Of a stretch of 64,000 nt of DNA, positions 53,386-64,000 are shown one piece after another. Location of the stretch: assembly GCF_036373705.1 (NCBI RefSeq), contig NC_089868.1, forward strand, positions 12,215,020 to 12,279,019, in the 5' to 3' direction. This stretch comes from Amia ocellicauda (Eukaryota > Chordata > Actinopteri > Amiiformes > Amiidae). The position numbers were made by a program, and so were the translations under genes. Every line of letters starts with the position of its first letter. The first letter of the stretch is position 1. Under the pieces are notes generated by a model. That model was not told the origin of the DNA and did no database searches. It saw only the letters and a program-made list of their open reading frames with translations.

Positions 53386-54416
53386 GAATGTCTCACCCAA
53401 GATTTGACGGTACATGGCCCGTCCATCGTCCCTTTGATACGGTGCAGTTGTCCTGTCCCCTTAGCAGAAAAACACCCCCAAAGCATAATGTTTCCACCTC
53501 CATGTTTGACGGTGGGGATGGTGTTCTTGGGGTCATTCCTCCTCCTCCAAACACGGTGAGTTGAGTTGATGCCAAAGAGCTCGTTTTTGGTCTCATCTGA
53601 CCACAACACTTTCACCCAGTTCTCCTCTGAATCATTCAGATGTTCATTGGCAAACTTCAGACGGGCCTGTACATGTGCTTTCTTGAGCGGGGGGACCTTG
53701 CGGGCGCTGCAGGATTTCAGTCCTTCACGGTGTAGTGTGTTACCAATTGTTTTCTTGGTGACTATGGTCCCAGCTGCCTTGAGATCATTAACAAGATCCT
53801 CCCGCGTAGTTCTGGGCTGATTCCTCACCATTCTCATGATCATTGAAACTCCACGAGGTGAGATCTTGCATGGAGCCCCAGACCGAGGGAGACTGACAGT
53901 TATTTTGTGTTTCTTCCATTTGCGAATAAGCGCACCAACTGTTGTCACCTTCTCACCAAGCTGCTTGGCGATGGTCTTGTAGCCCATTCCAGCCTTGTGT
54001 AGGTCTACAATCTTGTCCCTGACATCCTTGGACAGCTCTTTGTTCTTGGCCATGGTGGAGAGTTTGGAATCTGATTGATTGATTGCTTCTGTGGACAGGT
54101 GTCTTTTATACAGGTAACGAGCTGAGATTAGGAGCACTCTCTTAAAGGGAGTGCTCCTAATCTCAGCTCGTTACCTGTATAAAAGACATCTGGGAGACAG
54201 AAATCTTGCTGATTGATAGGGGATCAAATACTTATTTCCCTCATTAACATACAAATCAATTTATAACTTTTTTGAAATGCGTTTTTGTGGATTTTTTTGT
54301 TGTTATTCTGTCTCTCACTGTTAAAATACACCTACCATTAAAATTATAGACTGATCATTTCTTTGTCAGTGGGCAAACATACAAAATCAGCAGGGGCTCA
54401 AATACTTTTTTCCCTC

Positions 54417-54419
<3 letters not shown>
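53386..54419 (-). mobile_element. Tc1-like transposon, 3'-truncated
   Basis: The 5' end carries the usual fish Tc1 terminus (tccctcactttt..., agtgagggaaa on the minus strand; 54,240-54,419). Near the promoter side is a 77-base palindrome (gagctgagattaggagcact and its complement, 54,104-54,180). The transposase starts at the ATG at 54,053 and stays open through the paired HTH ([17 protein letters not shown]), the GRPR-like hinge, and the first catalytic Asp in VLWSDETK, but sequence ends abruptly at about 53,390. The second Asp and the catalytic Glu are lost, so it is inactive. The frame runs on into duplicate kinase sequence, which is accidental. It is a DNA transposon, not a virus. Confidence 0.9.

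Positions 54420-54448
<29 letters not shown>
54420..54448. repeat. (TA)n microsatellite
   Basis: Fourteen TA dinucleotides adjoin the Tc1 end. Confidence 0.9.
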
Positions 54449-54454
<6 letters not shown>

Positions 54455-54490
54455 AATAACCATTCATTGTTTTAAACTCATGATTGCTAT

Positions 54491-55111
54491 TGTTAAGGTG
54501 CAGTGTATCAGGCACCCCAGTGAATGCTTCCAGTAACGGATGAGACCTTTCTGCAGGAGACGAGCGCTCGGGAAGGAAAACTTCACAGACACTGAAGTCT
54601 GTTTGTTTATCTTCGTTTATTGAAAGTTTCACACAGCCTTTTATACATTTACAAGCAGTATTTCAAAGGAGTTTGGGGGCACTCCCGAAACTGGATATCT
54701 TCTTGGCATATGTCCGGGGCAGTTCCGAGACATGGGAAGCGATAATTAATAAGGTATTCTTTATAATTAGTTTAAGCAGGGAGGCGTTGATATCAATGAC
54801 ACAGGAAACAAAATTTCGTAAGGTTTTCTTTGTAATTAGTTCAGTTATGGAAGCGCTGGTACCAAGGACACACTGTACTAATAAGAACGTATTAATACAT
54901 AATTTTGGTTCGTTACCCAAGGAATTTCCACGTCAGCAGAAATTGTTTCTGTCTGCCACACAGATAAGTCTGAGCAGAGAAATCATAATGTGAGCAGAGA
55001 AATCCTAATAAAAATAAGTTTTAACTAGTACCTTTCTGGAAAGTTTCTTATATTTTCTAACAGTTATACAGTGGGTATATACAGTACATAGGGGGCAATT
55101 TTACCCCAACA
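54491..55111 (-). mobile_element. Solo LTR with perfect 5-bp target duplication
   Basis: On the minus strand it runs TGTTGGGG...CCTTAACA, is 621 bases long and is flanked on both sides by gctat (54,486-54,490; 55,112-55,116). Inside are tataaaaggc (about 54,640-54,650) and, downstream, AATAAA (about 54,617-54,622), in the order U3-R-U5. The flanking duplication makes this a young and clean insertion. It belongs to an LTR retroelement, possibly an endogenous-retrovirus type; no coding sequence is attached. It lies next to the last preserved CLCA exon. Confidence 0.8.
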
Positions 55112-55148
55112 GCTATTAAGTGGTAGGTTGATTAGATAATCATCTTAC

Positions 55149-57934
55149 TTCAAAACCAGATTTAATATTCTTGTACCTCCACTAGCTCTTGTGGGCAGGG
55201 CTTTGACCAGTTCTTCCCAAGATGCATCATCATGAACCAGAGTTAAATGTTTGATTATGCTACCAACACTATGGAATTGAACTATCCCATCCATGGACTG
55301 CTCTTCAACAACCTCTCTCAGGAAGAGTGAAGCAGCCTGTCTCAGCCGAGTTATTCTGTTATACTGTAGCTCAATGGAAAACATGGAAATAATAATACAG
55401 CGTTACATGACTCATACAACCTTGCAGATCAGTACACATGCACACACACAAAATACATAAATAAAACAGAAAATGTGTTAATAAATGTATGTTCTTTTTT
55501 TAATTGTTATAATTTATTTTAAAAAATTGATTAACAGGGGGAAACATGCACAGGCAACATGTATGTGAAATAGATTACTGGATGTAGTTTCATACACATA
55601 ACAACAAGTGTAGCTTTTGAATATTAATGTGCTAGAGATGATTACCCATATATTAATACATTCAAATTGGCAATGATTTAATTTACAGGACATTTGTTTA
55701 CCCAGCTGGCCAGGATTTAAGTGCAATTGTTTTCAACACTGGTCCCCTCTTTCCAAAGGATTTTATTTGTCACCTTAAAATTATCAATTTGTAAAGATTT
55801 ATTTAGCAGTTGTGTTGGTGAATTATGTAATTTAAAGGTAATTTGGTATAAACATCTAAACACTTTTCAGCTCCCAGGGACCAGAGCTTCCACTGTTATA
55901 TCACTTGCTAAATTGATTAATAACTAACTTATTACAAACTACATTTATTCTAGTGTTTAGATATTCGTGATTTAGAGTGACCTGTACAATTAGCTGGATC
56001 AGGGCTGTTTAAGCATCTATGTAGCTTTATCGGAGAAATACGTAAGTGTGATAATGTCTGTGAAAACAACAAACAAAAAACCATGGTAGTATCTTAGTAG
56101 TATGTTGGATATATATGCTAATCTTATGGCTAGTGTTTACTATGTTCTGTTTAAGACTTTGTCCATTGCCCTTGCAGGAGTTATATATTCTATGTAGGGT
56201 GTTTTGTAATCTCCTAGGTACATCTTATTATCCTCCACTTATGATTTAGATATAGATACATCCGTCTCAGTGTTAATTGATTTCAATATTACAATAATGC
56301 TTTAAGGACTTACAATCATGCTTCCTGACACATCCAGCACCAAGCACATTTCTCTCTGTCCCTTCTGTAACACTGTGAACTGGGGTGCAGGAGGAGGGTT
56401 GACCAAAACACCAGAGTTCCTGAAGTCCTCAGAGCTGCCAATCACACTCCATACACTTCTGTAGTTGCACATTCTGTTCTGCATGTTCTGGGCTTCCGTG
56501 TTATGTTCTTTTGTCATTACAGAATCCAGTTATCTATAAAATACAAGCATTAGTGTACCTGCAATTTCTATTCACGTCTGTGCTAAAATTTCAAATTGTA
56601 CACTGGAGCAAACAGCTTTGAAAGTTTGTCCAGTTCGTTAGTTGTTGGGCATCTCTACTGGACTGACTGGGAAGGATAGAGAACACTGAGCTATACTAAC
56701 CAAAGAGGAAGTAATAAATGTTAATTGAAAACAAGGAATGATATTGGACAGATATTTTGTTTCTTGAGGACTTGTCAAATATCACACATGTAGATTGGTA
56801 TGAGAACATTTAAAACTTAGTTTTACTACTTACAGCAGGCAGGCTCTTGATTATTTTCTGGGAAAAACTGGCAGGTTGTATTGGGTAACCAGTAGCTGGG
56901 TCAATGGAGCACTGCCGCACAGAATTGCCACAGGGGACACCTATGGTGCTTTTGAGATCTTTGAAACACCTGAAAAAATGTGCAATTTTTAAATATGAAT
57001 TTCATATTTTAAATGGTAATTTATATGAATACCATAATAATTAAGAGCAAAACCATATCGAAAGCAAATAAATTATAAATTAGTCATGTTTTGAGTATCA
57101 AATTACTTACTATATTGGTTATTGTCATGATTACCTTCGGGGGCACAGGAACAGGGGATCCCAGTGCAGTGCTGGATCGCGGGATGGTCGGACAGGTGTG
57201 GGTTGGGTACCAGCAAAGCAAGGCAAACAAGGGCTAAACGAAGACAAGGTCGTGGTAACAGGTGTTGGTCGTGGGATCAGGCGTACAGACAGGCAAAGGC
57301 AAGACGGATTCGTGGTCGGGAAGACAGGCAGGAAGTCAAGGGAACACGGGAAATCCAAGGCACAAAGAGGACAGGGATACGTGACCAAGACTGGAACAGG
57401 CACTGGGACAAGGCTAGGGATTGCAGTTGGAACTGACAACACTTCGCCCCGACGGAGGGAAGTGAGGGGATTATAAGGGAAGCAGGAACCAGGCTTGGGA
57501 TGTGCAGGGCGAATGGGAACAGCGGGATAGAACAGGAGTGCACATGGGTGACCGGAATGTTAATAGACAGAGTGACGAGAGCAGGGAGAAGGCAGGGAAA
57601 TGGCGGCCCCTAGTGGGGATAGAGGGGGAGCGCTAGGGGACCATGACAGCTATAGACTTATATAACTATTGCAATATTATGATGAATAGGAATGTAGTGT
57701 AATTAAAGTGTAATACTGTAATACAAATGTGTATGTTTCATTAATATATATAAACACAATCATTATTATGTATACATACAGTACATTAAACTATAATGTA
57801 TTGAAGCTTTAACTAAAATAGTTTAAAAATACCTTGTTGCTTCTCTTTTGATATGTAAAATGGCATTTGCTGGTTGTATTCATCATAGACCCCCATCTCA
57901 GATGAGCCCATTCGTGTATAAAGACATGAAGACA
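55149..57934 (-). pseudogene. CLCA (calcium-activated chloride channel regulator) remnant
   Basis: Four exons are visible: 57,934-57,833 with VFIHEWAHLRWG, the metalloprotease HExxH motif of CLCA proteins; 56,969-56,834 (CFKDLKSTIG... CSIDPATGYP); 56,533-56,314 (CNYRSVWSVIGSSEDF, then CLVLDVSGSM, the VWA MIDAS motif); and 55,363-55,149 (YNRITRLRQAASLFL to LPTRASGGT). CLCA proteins are secreted, self-cleaving metalloproteases that modulate the TMEM16A channel. In the first exon a G is missing after TGGGG, which shifts the frame right behind HEWAHLRWG and loses the conserved VYDEYN. A second shift sits at an A-run just after FCNDK at 56,510-56,520. The signal peptide, the N-terminal exons and everything after the VWA core are absent. 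It is most likely a dead gene fragment, or the end of a locus broken by insertions. Confidence 0.8.
57123..57648 (-). mobile_element. Solo LTR inside the CLCA remnant
   Basis: It runs TGTCATGA...CCATGACA, is 526 bases long, and is flanked by gttat and gctat (4 of 5 identical). On the minus strand it starts TGTCATGGTCCCC, typical of gypsy-type LTRs in fish. It lies in the intron between the metalloprotease exon and the next CLCA exon. Confidence 0.7.
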
Positions 57935-58539
57935 CTGTATACACACTTCACCTATCTTACAATGTCATGTTAATATGGTAAACATTGTTTTATAGCACTC
58001 GAATAAACATTTACATTAATAAGCAAGTTGTTATTTTTCTTTAATGATATTTTGCTGGCAGGCTGAAAAGGATGGAATTTAGAAACAGGAAGAGGTCATG
58101 AACTATTACTCTCCAATTAAACACATTGTTTCAGAGAATCGGTAGTTTAAGCATATATATATATTATTTTATAAAAACTTAAATAAATGCTAAATCTCAA
58201 TTCTTAAAGAATATATATTTATCATTTGATATTTTTTTTAGCAAATTAAATATATAGCTAGCATGCACATACAGTCCTGCCCATCTGGTGCAGGTCAGCC
58301 TCTCACAGCAGTGAGGGCGGTATTTCAGTAAACTGTACAATTTGAGCTGCGTTTTAGTGCATCGTCGGGGCATCAAATTGTCCGACTCTGTTTTCGTGAT
58401 GTGGTCAGTGAATCTAGTGGTCACTGATCCACTGAGTGGAGACTCTCTCCAAAGTAAAAAGCAAAAGCAGCCCAGTAAAAACTGAATAAAAAAAATCACA
58501 GAACTGCGGATGGGGCAGGAAGGGTCAGGGCAGAGCTTT

Positions 58540-58550
58540 ATATACTGTGA
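58540..58550 (-). promoter_or_regulatory. TATA-like box upstream of the CLCA remnant
   Basis: On the minus strand cagtatataaagctctgcc lies about 610 bases upstream of the first preserved CLCA exon. An open segment follows (58,499-58,197) that begins with a hydrophobic run (FIQFLLGCFCFLL) but has no ATG at a suitable place. It might be a relic of a first exon, or chance. Confidence 0.2.
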
Positions 58551-58649
58551 GTGGTCAGAGGACCAACAAGCCCAGGGTGTGAAGTAGTAAACTCACAGAG
58601 AGCCATTTCCCCCTTTGATAAGCTGGCACACAATCCCATCAGCATAATG

Positions 58650-58985
58650 GCCTGGCTCCATGTGTCCTCTTCACAGTGTCTGTGGCCTGGCTCAGTGTGT
58701 CCTCTTCACAGTGTGTCCTCTTCACTGTGTCTGTGGCCTGGCTCAGTGTGTCCTCTTCACAGTGTCTGTGGCCTGGCTCAGTGTGTCCTCTTCACAGTGT
58801 GTCCTATTCACAGTGTCTGTGGCCTGGCTCTGTGTGACCTCTTCACAGTGTCTGTGGCCTGGCTCAGTGTGTCCTCTTCACAGTGTGTCCTCTTCACAGT
58901 GTCTGTGGCCTGGCTCAGTGTGTCCTCTTCACAGTGTGTCCTATTCACAGTGTCTGTGGCCTAGCTCAGTGTGTCCTCTTCACTC
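58650..58985. repeat. 35-bp minisatellite, copy 2
   Basis: The same units as at 6.2-7.0 kb (cagtgtctgtggcctggctc followed by gtgtcctcttca), with the cagtg variant more frequent. About nine units. The plus-strand frames of over 100 codons are artefacts. Confidence 0.9.
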
Positions 58986-59195
58986 TTTAGTTCAAAACAC
59001 AAAGAAATGCATGTCATTAATCCACAGCAGCTAGCAGTGGACAAATGCAGAATGTATTGAAAGCAAGGAATGAGTGAACCTTGAATAAGATTTGAGCAGA
59101 CGTTTGCAGTCGCCCTGGAAGCGCAATCCCTGCTCTGCCTCCCCGTCCGACTTGAAGAAGGAGCCTCGGCCTCTGTGGAGCGATGAGGACAAGTA
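58986..59195. repeat. Duplicated flank of the minisatellite, copy 2
   Basis: It matches 6,971-7,192 (see there), with a 12-base gap near 59,050. The similarity stops at gaggacaa in both copies. Confidence 0.7.
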
Positions 59196-59535
59196 TGAAA
59201 AATAATTATTAAAGCTGTTATACAGTTTAATGGTTAGATTATGCCTTAACTTAGATATGTGCAATACCAAAAAAACTAAACGTTGACTTTTTATGCACCA
59301 AAAACATGTAATTCTTTAACAAATTCGCCATCTTGGATTTTCTTAACCTAGTGTAATTAAAAAGACGTTTTAAAATGTACTAAAAGTAAACGTATAAATA
59401 ACGACCACATTTATCATAGTACAAGACTCTTGTCTAACATTTGGATGGGATAGTTGATGCATTTGTATCGATTTGTATGAAACAACACATACATTGTCAA
59501 ATGGTATGATTTAGAGCATCTACAAAACTGCAGCT

Positions 59536-59935
59536 CTTGTGGGGTGTTCCCGGTCTGCGGTGGTCAGTACCTATCAAAAGTGGTCCAAGGAAGGAAAAGC
59601 GGTGAACCGACGAAATGGGCGGCCAAGGTTCATTGATGCACTTGGGGAGCAAAGGCTGGCCCATGTGGTCCGATCCAACAGACGAGTTACTGTAGCTCAA
59701 ATTGCTGAAAAAGTTAATGCTGATTCTGATAGAAAGGTGTCAGAACACACAGCGCATCGCAGTTTGTTGCGTATGGGGCTGCGTAGCCGCAGACAAGTCA
59801 GGGTGCCCATGCTGACCCCTGTCCACTGCTGAAAGCGCCTACAATGGGCATGTGAGCATCAGAACTGGACCACGGAGCAATGGAAGAAGGTGGCCTGGTC
59901 TGATGAATCTCGATATATCATATGAAATGTAAATT
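59536..59935 (+). pseudogene. Tc1-like transposase fragment
   Basis: The plus strand encodes CSRSAVVSTYQKWSKEGK, NRRNGRPR (the GRPR hinge), AQIAEKVNADSDRKVSEHT, then after a stop WTTEQWKKVAWSDESRY with the first catalytic Asp. The sequence ends there. It belongs to a Tc1 subgroup different from the one at 53.4-54.4 kb. It lacks the remaining catalytic residues and inverted repeats. Confidence 0.75.
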
Positions 59936-59939
59936 TGTA

Positions 59940-61480
59940 AATTTGATATCTATATATCAACATTATTCAGCGTGAAGAATCCCCTTTTTAATTACTTGTA
60001 ACAGAAATCAGACTGTAGAGTAGATTGAATCAAACACAGTCTTTAGTCAAGCTGCTTGGAGAAAGTAAAACACACACACACACAGTTCTCTGTCCTTACT
60101 TCCCTAAAATCATAGAGCTTGTATGATGTTATATACATACTGCGCTATCCTGGACAGGGTGAGTTTGAACCAATGAGGGGGAGACAACTCCCTATCTTAT
60201 GATATCCTCACTATCTTCCTGATTAAGCTTAAAACAATGTTTTCTAGTTTATGCCCAAATATGGAGACATATGTAGCCATTTTGTTATTTATATTCCACA
60301 CATATCTAACGCATGTCTAGATAGGCAAAGGGGGGTCGTGTGCCCATTTCCCCATCTTCTTGTGGTTTTACTAGAACATATGTTCTGTACTAAATTTGTA
60401 TTGTGAGTCTGCAGAGAGATGCATCTGGTACAAACCGGTAGAAGCTGGTTTGCTCTTTGGTAACCTCATGTACGGACGAGGAATTTGGGGCCTCTTCAAG
60501 CTCAACATGTTTTTGTAACTAGAGTACAACTCCAAGTATGTATTGCTCTTGTTTAAATGGTTTGTTAAACCCAATTTCCAGGGTAATGACCCCCTCTGAA
60601 TTTTAGCCTTTTCACACTTCTTGGATATCAAAACCAGATGTTTGGGAAGCAGGGTATCTTTAATTCCAGCGTCTGTATTGACATGGATCCATCATGGCAG
60701 AGACACAAAGTAAGAGCTGTTGTAATGTAGCCAGGTGTAATACTAAACTAAAACAGATCTATCTGTGATTTCCCGATTTCCCAATTAGGGAACAACTTAA
60801 AAGAATATATCATATTGATCATCAGTTGAACTCCCTAGTTTCTGTGATCTGGTGTGAGTGAGGTAGCTTATTCTTCCTCATGCACCTGTAGCACTCGACT
60901 CTCGCTGCCACATCGTGGGCACGGTTTCGTGTTTTGCCCACAACAAAAACAGGTTAAGCCACCTTTGACCAAGAATGTGTGAGGAGGCTAACTTTTTAGA
61001 ATCTTAATGTTTATACCCAACTGTCAGACTGGCAATAAACTAGTCGAACTATCAAAATAAGATGATCTGAACTGTCAAATTACAGTTGTGTAGGATCTTG
61101 ATCATTGTCATGTAAAAAATGAATTATTCATGATTTGAGAATTCAATTAAACTTATTAGGTATTATTACAGTATATTTGTATTACAATAAATGTTACATT
61201 AAACCATATTAATATTATACTGTATGTATTTGACTTTCTTCCATTAACCCACTTATAGGTAACAGTACAGACAATACATCAAGTGAGGATCCTAAAGGAT
61301 TGTAAAGGATCCGACAAGATTCTGTCAAGATTTTTATCTGTGAATCCAAGGAAGCAGGGTGTTGTAGGAGGGTTGTCTGAATGTGGCTTTACAAACAAGG
61401 CATCAGTACATAAGTACTTCCTAAATACTAAATACTTACATAACATATTCAATGTGACTGAATTGTAGTTTGTTATTAGG
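59940..61480. other. No gene recognised; LTR-like piece
   Basis: About 59,990-60,160 contains a gtctttagtc...aaaacacacacaca segment that resembles the end of the LTR-like piece at 63.3 kb. The rest has no supported exon. Confidence 0.3.
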
Positions 61481-61489
61481 CAAAAAAAA

Positions 61490-62220
61490 TATTCTGGACA
61501 GGATTATGGCCAGGATCAATCACATCGCTGGGGAGTTTTTTCCAGATTGTGACGCCTCTCTGTGTGAAGAAGTGTCTCCTGTTTTCTGTCCGTGTGTCCC
61601 TGCTGATGTGGAAAAGCTCCTCTGGTTTGATGGTGAAAAGGTTCAGTTCCCTCAGTCTCTCAGTAGGACATTCCCTTCAGACCTGGAATAAGTCTGGCTG
61701 TTTTATTGACTGTTCCTTTCCTTTACCACTGTTTATTATTTACGTGTGTTTCTTGATGTAATCGAATTATTGAGTGCTGTGTGTTTTATCACTAACCATG
61801 GTCCTCTGCCCTTCGCCAAGCACCTGTCCCTGATCACAGGTGCCCCCCAAAGCTGGACTGCTCTCACCTGTTCTCTGGCCCTGTGAGAGGGAGCTGACCA
61901 GTGAAAAGGGGAATGGAGTCAGACGGAAAGGAGACACACTGGGTCCGCAGTCTGTGAGAAGCTGAGCGCAAGAGCCAGTCGAGACGCAGAAGAGCGCTGC
62001 AGGGGGAACGGCGCAAGCTGCAGCAATTGGTAATAGACTTGACTCCCTGTTCCTGTATCTATTTCCTGAGGTCCCCTACTAGTGTTCTTAATACAAGAAC
62101 AGGGGGGAAAGAATAAAATGCACCTTTCTGGTTAATTTAGAGATTCAAAAGTAGTCAAGAAAGTTGTTGACTTTTAACTTGATATCACACTTCAGTGTTT
62201 GTTTTAAAAGCATCAAGTCT
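61490..62220. other. Unidentified repeat-like sequence
   Basis: The segment gattgtgacgcctctctgtg, tgaagaagtgtctcctg and the following pyrimidine-rich words (61,545-61,690) look like a dispersed repeat; frames of about 70 codons on two phases have no family match. GC-richer sequence at 61,800-62,040 is unassigned. Confidence 0.3.
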
Positions 62221-62643
62221 TTATTTGGCACAATCTGGCATTAAGAAAATGTGCTGAGGAGGGCCGCCCAGAGATGCACTCCAAGCAGTGGTGTCTGTTC
62301 ACACAGGAGGGGTCCTCCAGTGCCCTGCACAGGTGGTCTGGCCCCAGGCGTGTGGTGCAGGAGGCGTGGCCATCCTCCGGGGGCAGGGTGCGGTGGCCGC
62401 ATGTGGAACCATGTGCCGCAAGAGCGTGCCCTCTCCCTGACTGGGGTCTACTGTGTGTGCACCTTGGGACGCAGGCAGGAGCCCAGTTGCCTGAGGGTGG
62501 ACAGCGGGTCCATGACAATTCATCCCGTGACAATTTGTCCCTGTCAATTCGCCCCCATCATTACATGTTCTCCACTTGATCATTTGTAACCAAATTATTG
62601 TAGAGCCATAGAACACATATATGTGTATATATACTAGGCAGGC

Positions 62644-62647
<4 letters not shown>

Positions 62648-62694
<47 letters not shown>
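62648..62694. repeat. (AT)n microsatellite
   Basis: About 23 AT dinucleotides. Confidence 0.92.
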
Positions 62695-62697
<3 letters not shown>

Positions 62698-63230
62698 AGC
62701 AAAGTGCATGGCCATGTAGTGGATGGGCGCTATTATAGGAACTACAAACTACAAAATCACTGCTGCTAAAAAAACTACATTCCCCAAGAAGCATCCAGGT
62801 CCTTTGTTTCCAAAGGGCAGCAGACTCACCTGTCAGGCATTAAGGGCTAATGCAATGCCTATATAAAGTGATCTCTGCTCCTGGAAAGGTGTGGTAGTAG
62901 GAGGACACTGTGTGTGAGAGTTTGTGTGTTGTTTGTGTGTTGTTTGTGTGTTGTTTGTGTGTTGTTTGTGTGTTGTTTGTGTGTTGTTTGTGTGTTGTTT
63001 GTGTGTTGTTTGTGTGTTGTTTGTGTGTTGTTTGTGTGTTGTTTGTGTGTTGTTTGGAAGACAAAAGGATAGACCTTACTGCGTATGACCCTTGCTTGTT
63101 GGGACTTTCTTTCTGGCGTGATATATATTGTTTGGAGGAGGAACTGTACTGAACTTTGGACTGGCTATTGGAATATGAGACTTGTGCTTTATAAGGCAGA
63201 AATTATAGACATTGACCCAGGTAACCCAGA
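62695..63230 (+). mobile_element. LTR-like segment with 11-bp tandem repeat
   Basis: From tgtagcaaagtgcatgg the sequence contains aaactacaaac, ctacattccccaagaagcat, a TATA box in gcctatataaagtg (62,858-62,871) and, after the tandem array, tttataagg. This layout fits the LTR of a gypsy-type element on the plus strand. The 3' edge is not clear. Confidence 0.45.
62921..63054. repeat. 11-bp tandem repeat (TTTGTGTGTTG)n
   Basis: Twelve nearly perfect copies. Eleven is not a multiple of three, so every frame is open (repetitive Cys/Val/Leu or Asn/Thr/His); no protein is implied. Confidence 0.95.
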
Positions 63231-63261
63231 AACCGCTTTGAACAGACAGTTTCTGAAGAAT

Positions 63262-63640
63262 CCCCTAAGTTATTTTCAGAAATCAGATTCAAGATGTTTG
63301 AATTAAATAGAGTCTTTATTAACGAGCGCTCGGAAGGAAGATCGACTGGTGACACGCAGGTATTTGTCTCAACTTCCTTAAAGAGTTCAGAGAGCATACA
63401 GTTTTATACACACACAGTCCTGTGTCTCATACCAATGCTAGGGGACTACACCCGTATATTTTGGGTGCCAGCCCACCGAATAAGAGAATGATATCAAGGC
63501 AAATAATCTATGGCACAAACAAACATATATCTAGTACATCTTGTCTTCACAGCTTTGCAGAGCCCCCCCTTAAACGGGAAGAAAGCTGACTCATTTCAAT
63601 ATGTTTACAACAGAGGCTGAGAGAGAGAGAAGGGGGTTAA
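63262..63640 (-). mobile_element. LTR-like segment, partial
   Basis: On the minus strand gttttataa... TATA-like sequence (ctgtataaaac, about 63,400-63,410) is followed by gagcgctcgttaataaagactc, with AATAAA at about 63,315-63,320. The palindrome gagcgctcg next to the poly(A) signal also occurs in the LTR at 54.5-55.1 kb, so the two are probably related. Edges are not defined. Confidence 0.4.
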
Positions 63641-64000
63641 GGGTGGTCTTAGTTCTATTTTAGTTGTTTCTCATTTAATCTTTGAGATGCTTCTAGAGGC
63701 TTCTACAGTATCCTTCCTGCTCAAGAGTGTGCAAGAAGCACCTGAGGGAGCCTCTTTGTCAAAATATATATATGTAAAAATATACACACAGACACACAAC
63801 TATTTTGTATTATTTATTATAATGTGTTTTTAATTGATACATTAATTTGAGACTATAACCCCAATAATTACGTTTTATAGAATTAGTCAGAACAGCTGGC
63901 AGCAAAGGCTGCAGGCTACTTAAAGCAGGTTTCACATTAAAGTTGTACAGCAGTTGCTACAGTGGTTGGAGAACAGCATTGTGAACTTGGTGATCTGGGT

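Noticed and set aside
53265..53390. Fusion of transposase with kinase sequence
   Set aside because: The joined frame is out of phase with the kinase and arises by chance at the break; no splice or promoter evidence for a fusion gene.
58197..58499. First exon of the CLCA gene
   Set aside because: It begins with a hydrophobic run near a TATA-like box, but there is no ATG and the following residues do not resemble the CLCA N-terminus.
58551..59034. Open frames of 124-137 codons on the plus strand
   Set aside because: The second copy of the same minisatellite; same reasoning.
62840..63152. Open frames with NNTQTTHKQHT or VCVLFVCCL repeats
   Set aside because: Product of an 11-bp tandem repeat.

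Overview
The window is vertebrate nuclear DNA, almost certainly from a ray-finned fish. Genes are split into short exons with GT..AG introns. Microsatellites are abundant. Tc1/mariner, hAT, gypsy-type LTR and fish SINE debris fills most of the space between genes. I cannot name the species. All real coding content I recognise is on the minus strand, apart from transposon pieces and one doubtful terminal exon.

Layout. 0-12.6 kb: no secure gene. It holds two exon-like segments (about 2.0 and 4.1 kb), a 32-bp and a 35-bp minisatellite, a CCHC zinc-knuckle retroelement fragment, a solo LTR (8.64-9.46 kb) and nested Tc1 debris. 12.65-16.35 kb: a four-exon gene on the minus strand, read here as a 269-residue secreted protein that resembles the AID/APOBEC-like deaminase fold. 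Its start codon is the last three bases of exon 1. 16.6-28.9 kb: repeats, including a TIR element (15.3-15.8 kb), gypsy pol debris, a 5' LTR with a gag zinc knuckle, a SINE and a long palindromic element. 28.9-33.2 kb: an apparently intact eleven-exon gene on the minus strand for a 458-residue PKN-like AGC kinase. It has a hydrophobic N-terminus in place of HR1 and C2 domains.

34-44 kb: AT-rich and essentially gene-free. 43.9-46.0 kb: a LINE RT scrap and a decayed hAT transposase. 46.5-48.1 kb: a broken copy of a multi-copy fish family annotated as SAM-domain/SAMD3-like. 49.25-49.5 kb: a CpG-richer, promoter-like segment. 50.8-53.4 kb: a partial, inactivated duplicate of the PKN-like locus, cut off on one side by a 3'-truncated Tc1 element. 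54.5-58 kb: remnant exons of a CLCA gene (calcium-activated chloride channel regulator) with frameshifts, with LTRs beside and inside it. 58.65-59.2 kb: a second copy of the 35-bp minisatellite and its unique flank. 59.5-64 kb: Tc1 and LTR fragments and an 11-bp tandem repeat.

The main theme is local duplication followed by decay. Two unrelated blocks occur twice: the PKN-like locus at 27.4-31.9 and 50.8-53.4 kb, and the minisatellite with its flank at 6.2-7.2 and 58.65-59.2 kb. The best candidates for something not well described are the secreted deaminase-like gene, whose predicted zinc site is altered, and the short membrane-anchored-looking PKN-like kinase. Exon boundaries come from reading splice signals and checking codon phase by hand. 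No database search was possible.
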